Source: Actinomycetota bacterium (lineage in GTDB: Bacteria > Actinomycetota > Thermoleophilia > Gaiellales > Gaiellaceae). From it: DNA of 7,921 nt. Both the position numbers and the translations under genes were made by a program. Numbering within the stretch: the first letter of the stretch is position 1; every line of letters starts with the position of its first letter. The notes beneath the pieces were generated by a model. The model did not search any database and had not been told where the DNA came from. It was given only the letters and a program-made list of their open reading frames with translations. The DNA is taken from positions 1 through 7,921 of the forward strand of contig JACDGR010000144.1 of the NCBI GenBank assembly GCA_013821525.1, in the 5' to 3' direction. This document shows, one piece after another, positions 1-5,331 of this stretch.

Positions 1-316
1 GCAGCACCCACGGCGCCGACTCCGCGACGAGATAGGCGCACGTGACGAGCATCGCATCGTCCGAGGGCGGGCCGCCGGGCAGCTCGTGGGCGCGCGGGAA
101 CGCCGGTGCCGGCCCGTACTGCATCGAGCCGAGCACGCGACCGTCCGAGTCGTAGTAGATCGTCCCGAACGCCCCGAAACCGAGCTCGACTCGCTCCATC
201 CACCGATCCTTGTCCAGCTCGCGGCGACCGCGTGTCTGCCACCAGACGCAGTCGTGGCACACCGACGGCGCCGTCTCGAGCGACAACTTCGTCAAGCCTG
301 CGATCCGCGGCGCCAC
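1..316 (-). CDS. GNAT-family N-acetyltransferase, N-terminal part (cut by window edge)
   Basis: About 105 codons are visible and the reading frame runs off the left edge, so the C-terminal acetyl-CoA-binding half is missing. The visible protein has a Cys-x2-Cys followed by Val-Trp-Trp near residues 20-26. It then has a 'GRVLGSMQYGPAPAFPRA' segment and an acidic 'PSDDAMLVTCAYL' strand. This order is typical of a family of actinobacterial GNAT acetyltransferases in which the CxxCvfW motif precedes the acetyl-CoA-binding core. Substrate unknown. I chose the GTG at 316 because it lies 5 nt after the stop of the Asp23 gene and preserves tight operon spacing. A TTG a few codons inside is an alternative, since the family consensus seems to begin near it. 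No strong Shine-Dalgarno sequence is seen, so coupling to the upstream gene is likely. Family call is from remembered motif patterns only. Confidence 0.72.
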   Translation of the reverse strand, partial: MAPRIAGLTKLSLETAPSVCHDCVWWQTRGRRELDKDRWMERVELGFGAFGTIYYDSDGRVLGSMQYGPAPAFPRAHELPGGPPSDDAMLVTCAYLVAESAPWVL

Positions 317-321
317 GCCCG

Positions 322-591
322 CTAAGGCCTCTGCACGTCGTCGACCACGACGTGCACCGCGAGCGGACGTGCGTCGGTCATGCGCTCCAGGTAGTCAGCG
401 ACGCGCCGCTGCACCTCCGCGGCGACGGCCGGCACGCTCGCGCCGTAGTCGACGACGACGTGCACCTCGACCTGCGAGCCGCTCACCCTCGCACCGCGGC
501 GCAGCTTCGTGTGCACTCCCGGCACCTCGGCCGCGGCGTCCGCCGCGTACCGGCCGAGCACATCCGGCGAGATGACGCTGTGGCCTTCCAT
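322..591 (-). CDS. Asp23/Gls24 family envelope stress protein-like, 89 aa
   Basis: A small 89-residue protein with no membrane segment or signal peptide. It begins 'MEGHSVISPDVLGRYAADAA', the usual opening of Asp23/Gls24 (DUF322) proteins: a beta strand followed by a helix ending in 'EVPGV'. It continues with alternating strands ('VEVHVVVDYGASVPAVAAEV') and a helix, and ends in a 'AVHVVVDDV' strand, the characteristic final strand of the family. Members in Firmicutes coat the inner face of the membrane or respond to alkaline/cell-envelope stress; in Actinobacteria their role is poorly defined. The ATG start overlaps the stop of the phosphoesterase gene by one base (TGATG), and there is no good Shine-Dalgarno sequence, so translation is probably coupled. 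The 89-aa length is shorter than Staphylococcus Asp23 but ordinary for a single-domain member. Confidence 0.8.
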   Translation of the reverse strand: MEGHSVISPDVLGRYAADAAAEVPGVHTKLRRGARVSGSQVEVHVVVDYGASVPAVAAEVQRRVADYLERMTDARPLAVHVVVDDVQRP

Positions 592-1412
592 CACCCTGAT
601 CGTAGAGTGAGCTCGGTGGCCTCCGGGCGGGCGAAGAAGCGAAACGGCACGAATGTGGTGCCGAGGCCGGGCGAGACGTGCATCGTCGTCGCCCCCCGGC
701 GGTAGACACCTTCGGAGTAAGGCGCCCCGGGATGCGCCAGGAGCAGCTTCCCGAACCCGTATGGGAGCACGATCTGGCCTGCGTGGAGGTGGCCCGCGAG
801 GATCAGCTGCCAGCGCCCGTCGGGGACGCGGTCGAGCGCGGTCGGGAAGTGGCAGAGGAGGATCCGGAGGTCGGCATCCGAGTCCGCGAAACCGCTCGGG
901 CGCCGATCGAGCCACGACCGCGGGTCGACGCCGGCGAGCTCGACCCGCCGACCCCGCAGCTCGACCTCGACCGCGGTATCGACGAGCATCGTCCCGTGCT
1001 CGAGCCGACCGAGCTCGACCGGGCGAGAGAACGGGTCGCGCGAGATCGCATGGTCGTGATTGCCGAGCACCACGTACGGATGCGGCAGCCGGCCGAGTAG
1101 CTCGAGGAGCTGGCTCTCGGCCTGCGGGCGCGAGAGCAGGTCGCCCGTGACGCAGACGAGGTCCGGCTGGCGCTCGGCAACCCAGGCGACCGCCCGCTCG
1201 ACCGCGCGCACCCCGCGAGAGGGAACGCCGAGGTGGAAGTCGGAGACGTGCGCGATGCGGATGCCGTCGAGCTCGGGCGGCAGCCCCGGCAGCGTGAGGT
1301 CGCGCGCGCGCAGGCGCACCCACCCTGCTTCGAACCAGCCGTATGCGGCACCAGCCGCGGCGACCCCCACCACGCCGGCCGCTGCAGCGGCGAACGGGCT
1401 GCGTCCGAGCAA
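591..1412 (-). CDS. Membrane-anchored calcineurin-like metallophosphoesterase (YkuE-like), 273 aa
   Basis: Dinuclear-metal phosphoesterase. All core motifs are present in order: D58-x-H60 in 'HVSDFHLG', G90-D91 in 'VTGDLLSR', G117-N118-H119-D120, H188 in 'LLCHFPT' and the G207-H208-L209-H210-AGQ signature. It ends with the 'SPGLGT...PFRFFARPE' tail of the YkuE-like subgroup, whose members include UDP-2,3-diacylglucosamine and other phosphodiester hydrolases; the substrate here cannot be told. Residues about 7-24 are alanine/valine/glycine-rich and hydrophobic, most simply a single N-terminal anchor with the catalytic domain outside the cytoplasm. The start is uncertain. I chose the TTG at 1412, 2 nt after the stop of the CCG-subunit gene, because it keeps the hydrophobic segment and gives a family-typical length. 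GTG codons at 1373 and 1370 would remove half of that segment. It is tightly packed with its neighbours on both sides. Confidence 0.86.
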   Translation of the reverse strand: MLGRSPFAAAAAGVVGVAAAGAAYGWFEAGWVRLRARDLTLPGLPPELDGIRIAHVSDFHLGVPSRGVRAVERAVAWVAERQPDLVCVTGDLLSRPQAESQLLELLGRLPHPYVVLGNHDHAISRDPFSRPVELGRLEHGTMLVDTAVEVELRGRRVELAGVDPRSWLDRRPSGFADSDADLRILLCHFPTALDRVPDGRWQLILAGHLHAGQIVLPYGFGKLLLAHPGAPYSEGVYRRGATTMHVSPGLGTTFVPFRFFARPEATELTLRSG

Positions 1413-1414
1413 GC

Positions 1415-2320
1415 TCAGATCTGGAGCTTCTCGATCACCGGCTTGACGGATACGACATGCCGCTTGAACTTCAGCTCCGACTCCTCGAGCCCCGCGGCGA
1501 CTCCAACGAGCTGCGAGAGGTGGAGGATCGGCATCCCGTAGTCCTTGCCGGTTGCTGCCTTCAGCTTCGACTGCCATGCGTCGAGCGAGAGGTGGCAGAG
1601 CGGGCAGGGCGTCACGATGCAGTCCGCACCGGCCTCCATCGCTTGCTCGATCGGCTGGATCAGCTCGCCGAGTGCTGTCTCCTCGCGCGCCTGGATGATC
1701 GGGAAGCCGCAGCACTTGATCTTCGCGGGATAGTCGATCGGAGTGCCCCCGCACGCCTCGATGATCCTCTCGAGCGACCATGGGCGGTCGGGATCCTCGA
1801 AGCCGTTGATCTTCGACGGGCGCAGGATCTGGCAACCGTAGAACGGCGCGATCTTCAGCCCCTTCAGCCCACGATGCGCGGCTGTCTTCAGCTTCTCGTA
1901 GCCCTCGCCCTCGGCGATCTCCCAGAGCAGGTGACGCACATCGATGTCCCGCTCGTACGCGGGGACGCCGACGGAGACGAGGTTCTCGTTGATCCGAGCG
2001 CGCACCTCGGAGTCGCCGATCAGGATGAAGTTGGCCTGCCGCAGATTGAGCGTGCAGACGTTGCAGACCGTGAGCAGCGTGTCGACGCCTTCGGCCGCTG
2101 CGTAGGCGAGGATGCGCGCGTTCAGGTGGAGGTAATAGTCCGGCTCGGCCTCGTGGATGTCACCCGCGCCGCAGCACGTGACCGATTCGAGCTCGACGAG
2201 CTCGAGCCCGACCTTCGGTGCGAGCGCCTGCGTCGCCGAGTCGAGCTCCTTTGCCGACAGAGAGGCCAGGCAGCCCTTGTAGTACGCGACGCGCTTTGTC
2301 TCGGTCGCCGTGGCGGTCAC
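1415..2320 (-). CDS. sdhE: HdrB-like CCG-domain subunit of a type E succinate dehydrogenase, 301 aa
   Basis: Cysteine-rich subunit related to heterodisulfide reductase subunit B. Two full CCG motifs are visible. The first is C17, then C49-C50-G51, then C86-x2-C89. The second is C163, then C203-C204-G205, then C239-x2-C242. In HdrB and in SdhE of type E succinate:quinone reductases such motifs bind a non-cubane [4Fe-4S] cluster; in a Sulfolobus SdhE one of the two sites is reported to hold zinc. The position directly behind sdhA and sdhB indicates a role as the third subunit, passing electrons between the SdhB clusters and quinone or a thiol/disulfide partner. No transmembrane helix is apparent, so membrane contact would need amphipathic helices or another subunit. 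The GTG start overlaps the sdhB stop by 4 nt (GTGA) with a clear AAGGAG 7 nt upstream. The symbol sdhE is used in the type E SQR sense, not the FAD-assembly factor of the same name. Confidence 0.88.
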   Translation of the reverse strand: MTATATETKRVAYYKGCLASLSAKELDSATQALAPKVGLELVELESVTCCGAGDIHEAEPDYYLHLNARILAYAAAEGVDTLLTVCNVCTLNLRQANFILIGDSEVRARINENLVSVGVPAYERDIDVRHLLWEIAEGEGYEKLKTAAHRGLKGLKIAPFYGCQILRPSKINGFEDPDRPWSLERIIEACGGTPIDYPAKIKCCGFPIIQAREETALGELIQPIEQAMEAGADCIVTPCPLCHLSLDAWQSKLKAATGKDYGMPILHLSQLVGVAAGLEESELKFKRHVVSVKPVIEKLQI

Positions 2321-3516
2321 TTGGCAGCTCCTTCACCTGGTTGGTTGTCGCCGTACATCTTCGTCGGCTCCTCGCCCGGCGTCGTGTCCGCCTGGTTGAG
2401 CGCGCCCATGCCGCCTTCGGAGCCGCTCGGAATCTCCTCGTCCTGCAGGTACGGGCGCGAGAACGAGCCGGGCCGGTCGTAGATCTGCTCGAGTGACTCA
2501 CCTTGCACGTTGCCGTGCGAGAGCTTCGCGAGCGCGTGCTCGCCCTGGACGATGCCGGCGTAGCCTGCGATGCCCTGCTCGTGAACAAGATCGTAGAGGC
2601 GGCGCGACTCCTGCACGTTCTTCGCGACGTGCGGCGGGAACGGCGGCGGCACCTTGCCCTTCATGGCGAGGCCGAGCGCGAACTTCGTCTGCTTGATCGC
2701 GGTGACGACGCCCTGCGTCTTCGGCACGAGCTCCGTCTCGCGCAGCCACCCGGTCGTCTTCGCCGACGTGACGAACCACTTCGCGTGCTTCGCACCCATG
2801 TCGCGGTCGATTCCTTCCATCACCGACTCGGCGCCGAGCTTCGCGATCGCATCGCGCGGGTCGACTCCCTTCGGGCAGCGCTCGTTGCAGAAGTAACAGC
2901 GCGTGCACTCCCAGATTCCGTGCTCGCCGTTCAGCTTCTCGAGACGCGCCAGCTTGGCGCCGTCGCGCGGGTCACCGACGAACCGCATGCCCTTGGCCAG
3001 CGCCTGCGGGCCGAGGAAGTCCGGGTCGGACTCCATCGCGTTGCACTCCGACACACAGCAGCCGCAGTTGATGCAGAGCGCTTCCTTGTGGATCACGTTC
3101 ATGCGCTCCTGCTTGACGCGGTACTCCTTACCGTCCGGCGGCTCGTCGTAGCCCGGTTGCAGGTAGGGATTGACGCTCTTGAACTTCTCCCAGAACGGCT
3201 GCATGTCGACCACGAGGTCCTTGACGATCGGCAGGTTGCCCATCGCCGAAATCACCGGAACGTGGCCTGCCTCGGCGATCTCGTACATGCGCACCTTGCA
3301 GGCGAGCACGGCCGCGCCGTCCATGCGCATCCCGCACGAGCCGCAGATCATCATCCGACAGCTCTTGCGGTAGGCGAGCGTCCCATCGTGCTTGTCCTTG
3401 ACGATGTCGAGGCAGTCGAGCAGCGTCGCCTCTTCGGGCGCGCTGATCTCGAACTCCTGCAGCTCACGCTCACCGGACCGCGAGTTGAAACGCCAGACCT
3501 TGAGGCCGACCTGCAT
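2317..3516 (-). CDS. sdhB: Succinate dehydrogenase/fumarate reductase iron-sulfur subunit with long C-terminal extension, 399 aa
   Basis: Electron-transfer subunit between the flavoprotein and the third subunit. The N-terminal plant-ferredoxin-like domain binds [2Fe-2S] through C53, C58, C61 and C73; all four ligands are cysteine, whereas E. coli SdhB has Asp at the third. The first bacterial-ferredoxin motif is C148-x2-C151-x2-C154-x3-C158, but Asn rather than Pro follows C158. The second is C204-x2-C207-x2-C210-x3-C214-P, a full [4Fe-4S] signature where classical SdhB has a three-cysteine [3Fe-4S] site. Residues about 240-345 resemble the helical HdrC-like segment seen in GlpC/TfrB-type proteins ('GAKHAKWFVTSAKTTGWLRE', then 'MKGKVPPPFPPHV'). 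The last 55 or so residues are acidic and Gly/Pro-rich and match nothing I recognise. Usual length is about 240-260 aa. The ATG start has GGAGGT 8 nt upstream and lies 40 nt after sdhA. Confidence 0.95.
   Translation of the reverse strand: MQVGLKVWRFNSRSGERELQEFEISAPEEATLLDCLDIVKDKHDGTLAYRKSCRMMICGSCGMRMDGAAVLACKVRMYEIAEAGHVPVISAMGNLPIVKDLVVDMQPFWEKFKSVNPYLQPGYDEPPDGKEYRVKQERMNVIHKEALCINCGCCVSECNAMESDPDFLGPQALAKGMRFVGDPRDGAKLARLEKLNGEHGIWECTRCYFCNERCPKGVDPRDAIAKLGAESVMEGIDRDMGAKHAKWFVTSAKTTGWLRETELVPKTQGVVTAIKQTKFALGLAMKGKVPPPFPPHVAKNVQESRRLYDLVHEQGIAGYAGIVQGEHALAKLSHGNVQGESLEQIYDRPGSFSRPYLQDEEIPSGSEGGMGALNQADTTPGEEPTKMYGDNQPGEGAAK
2328..2333 (-). promoter_or_regulatory. Ribosome binding site of the HdrB-like subunit gene (AAGGAG)
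   Basis: AAGGAG on the minus strand lies inside the last codons of sdhB, 7 nt before the GTG at 2320. It supports that start and the 4-nt GTGA overlap, implying coupled translation of the two subunits. Confidence 0.82.
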
Positions 3517-3524
3517 CAGCTGCC

Positions 3525-3530
3525 ACCTCC
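3525..3530 (-). promoter_or_regulatory. Ribosome binding site of sdhB (GGAGGT)
   Basis: GGAGGT on the minus strand lies 8 nt before the sdhB ATG at 3516. It fixes that start and contrasts with the missing Shine-Dalgarno sequence at sdhA and pckA. Confidence 0.85.
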
Positions 3531-3556
3531 GTTCGTCGTCAGGGCCAGGGCCTGCA

Positions 3557-5242
3557 TCAGTACTTGCGCTCCATCGGCTCGTACTTCGTGACGCGAACGT
3601 CCTTGTAGGAGAGCTTGGGCCTGCCGTTGACCCAATGCGAGATCGAATGCTTCATGAAGTTCTCGTCATCTCGCGTCGGATAGTCATAGGGGCGCGCATG
3701 CGCGCCGCGTGACTCCTTGCGCGCGACGCCCGCCTGCACCATGCACTCGGCAAGCTCGATCATGTTGCCGAGCTCGATCGCCTGCGTCAGGTCGCTGTTG
3801 AAGACCTCACCCTTGTCCTCGATCACGACACCTTTCGCATACCGCTCGCGCAAACCTTCGAGGATGTCGAGCTGCGCGGTCATCTGCTCTTCGCGCCGGA
3901 AGACGCCGAAGTTGTCGAACATCGACGCGCCGAGGTCGTTCCGGATCTGCCACGGACGCTCGCCCTCGGTGACACCGAGGATGCCCTGCAGCTCGCGCTC
4001 GGCGTCGTCCTGCGCGCTCTGCGGCACCTCGACGCTCGTCTGGGAGAGCGCCCACTCGGCGGCAGCGCGGCCGGCGCGGCGTCCGAACGTGATCGTCTCC
4101 ATCAGCGAGTTGCCGCCGAGGCGGTTTGCACCGTGCACCGAGACGCACGCGACCTCGCCGGCGGCGTACAACCCTGCGAGCTCCGTCGCGCCGTCATTGT
4201 CCGTCTCGACACCGCCCATGTGGTAGTGCGCACCCGGGCGGACTGGCACCGGGTCGTAGATCGGGTCGACGCCGGCGAACGTCATCGAGAGCTCGCGGGA
4301 GCCGGGCAGTCGCTCGATGATCTTCGCCGCGCCGAGATGGCGCATGTCGAGGTAGATCGAGCCGTCGATGCCGCGCCCTTCGTCGATCTCCGTCTGCTCC
4401 GAGCGCGAGACGACGTCGCGGGAGGCGAGCTCCATCGCGTTCGGCGCGTACCGCTTCATGAAGCGCTCGCCTTCGCTGTTGATCAGGTACGCCCCTTCAC
4501 CGCGGCAGCCCTCGGTGAGCAGGATCCCCGACGGATAGAGGGTCGTCGGGTGGAACTGCATGAACTCCATGTCCTTCAGCGGCAGTCCGAGCTTCAGCGC
4601 CATCGCCGCGCCGTCGCCCGTGCACGCGTAGGCGTTCGTCGTCGTCCGATAGATGCGCCCCTGCCCGCCTGTCGCCAGCACGACCGTCCTGCCGCCGACC
4701 GACTTCAGGCCGCCGTTCAGCAGATCCCAGCAGATGACGCCCTGACAGCGGCCGTCGTGCTCAACGAGCTTCCACGCGAAGAACTCCTCGTACACGGTGA
4801 TGTCGCGCTTGACGAGCTGCTCGTAGAGCACCTGGATCAGAACGTGGCCCGTGATATCCGCGGCGAAGACCGTCCGCGGCGAGCCGGCAGCGCCGAACGG
4901 GCGCTGCGCGAGCCTGCCGTCGTCCTGGCGCGAGAAGAAGGCTCCCCAGTTCTCGAGCTGGTAGATGTCGCCCGGAGCCTCCCGCGTGAAGATCTCGATC
5001 GCGTCCTGGTCGCCGATGTAGTCGGAGCCCTTGACCGTGTCGAAAGCATGCGACTCGACCGAGTCTTCGGTGGCGTTCCCCAGGGCCGCGTTGATGCCGC
5101 CCTCGGCCGCTCCGGAGTGGCTGCGGGTCGGGTGGAGCTTCGAGATGACGCCGACGTTCGCCCCCGCGTCGTAGGCCTCGATGGCCGCGCGCATTCCCGC
5201 GCAGCCCGCACCGACGACCAGCACATCGTGGGTCGCTTCCAC
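3557..5242 (-). CDS. sdhA: Succinate dehydrogenase/fumarate reductase flavoprotein subunit, 561 aa
   Basis: Catalytic subunit interconverting succinate and fumarate. The dinucleotide-binding motif 'VVGAGCAGMRAA' starts at residue 9. H42 in 'TRSHSGAAEGGI' matches the covalent FAD attachment histidine of classical SdhA/FrdA. Substrate-site residues are all present by motif comparison: H231 ('MQFHPTTLYPSG'), the 'LLTEGCRGEG' loop, R275 in 'SRDVVSR' (the proton-shuttle arginine position), H339 in 'HYHMGGV' and R374 in 'GANRLGGNSL'. The C-terminus ends in the normal 'YEPMERKY'. Length is slightly short but usual. There is no Tat or other signal before the FAD motif, so it is cytoplasmic, unlike the periplasmic MfrA-type enzymes of epsilonproteobacteria. 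The GTG start at 5242 has no Shine-Dalgarno sequence. A TAGCGT box ends 8 nt upstream, suggesting leaderless translation. First gene of the sdhA-sdhB-sdhE unit. Confidence 0.96.
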   Translation of the reverse strand: MEATHDVLVVGAGCAGMRAAIEAYDAGANVGVISKLHPTRSHSGAAEGGINAALGNATEDSVESHAFDTVKGSDYIGDQDAIEIFTREAPGDIYQLENWGAFFSRQDDGRLAQRPFGAAGSPRTVFAADITGHVLIQVLYEQLVKRDITVYEEFFAWKLVEHDGRCQGVICWDLLNGGLKSVGGRTVVLATGGQGRIYRTTTNAYACTGDGAAMALKLGLPLKDMEFMQFHPTTLYPSGILLTEGCRGEGAYLINSEGERFMKRYAPNAMELASRDVVSRSEQTEIDEGRGIDGSIYLDMRHLGAAKIIERLPGSRELSMTFAGVDPIYDPVPVRPGAHYHMGGVETDNDGATELAGLYAAGEVACVSVHGANRLGGNSLMETITFGRRAGRAAAEWALSQTSVEVPQSAQDDAERELQGILGVTEGERPWQIRNDLGASMFDNFGVFRREEQMTAQLDILEGLRERYAKGVVIEDKGEVFNSDLTQAIELGNMIELAECMVQAGVARKESRGAHARPYDYPTRDDENFMKHSISHWVNGRPKLSYKDVRVTKYEPMERKY

Positions 5243-5250
5243 GCCTGAGG

Positions 5251-5256
5251 ACGCTA
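5251..5256 (-). promoter_or_regulatory. Putative -10 box (TAGCGT) for leaderless sdhA transcript
   Basis: On the minus strand TAGCGT fits TANNNT and lies 8 nt before the sdhA GTG, exactly the spacing seen at pckA. The intervening CCTCAGGC has no ribosome-binding motif. The rest of the 89-nt gap (5243-5331) holds no other signal I can support. Inference. Confidence 0.42.
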
Positions 5257-5331
5257 GCGGAACGCGCTCTGCAGCCGCGGCACTAGAGGCTTCGCGCGAG
5301 ACGCACGACCACGCTGTTTCACATCTAGCCT

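Noticed and set aside
322..1323. 333-codon minus-strand frame ending with the Asp23 sequence, as a fusion protein
   Set aside because: Only the last 89 residues resemble a protein family. The first part is an Arg/Pro/Ala-rich shadow of the phosphoesterase gene, and an ATG coupled to the phosphoesterase stop explains the start.
591..1835. Extended 414-codon reading of the phosphoesterase starting inside the CCG subunit gene
   Set aside because: The first 141 or so residues would overlap the CCG subunit almost completely and have no family similarity. Metallophosphoesterase homology begins only after 1412.
1415..2320. Reading the CCG protein as GlcF/LutA (glycolate or lactate oxidase subunit) or as a free-standing heterodisulfide reductase
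   Set aside because: It directly follows and overlaps sdhB, no HdrA/HdrC or lutB/glcD genes are present, and the two-CCG-only layout without a ferredoxin domain fits SdhE/HdrB better than GlcF.
1343..3591. Long plus-strand open frames (379 and 362 codons) opposite the CCG subunit gene and sdhB
   Set aside because: They are antisense shadows of genes whose minus-strand products carry complete cofactor-binding motifs. The plus products are low-complexity Arg/Leu/Val-rich with no recognisable domain.
4133..5248. 371-codon plus-strand open frame antisense to sdhA
   Set aside because: It lies almost entirely opposite sdhA, a certain gene. Its product is Arg/Asp/Val-rich with no family motif, as expected for the mirrored frame of a high-GC gene.
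5265..5290. Possible hairpin (CTCT...AGAG around a GCCGCGGC core) between pckA and sdhA as a pckA terminator
   Set aside because: The outer stem is only 4 bp, the core is self-palindromic without a proper loop, and no T-tract follows on the transcribed strand.
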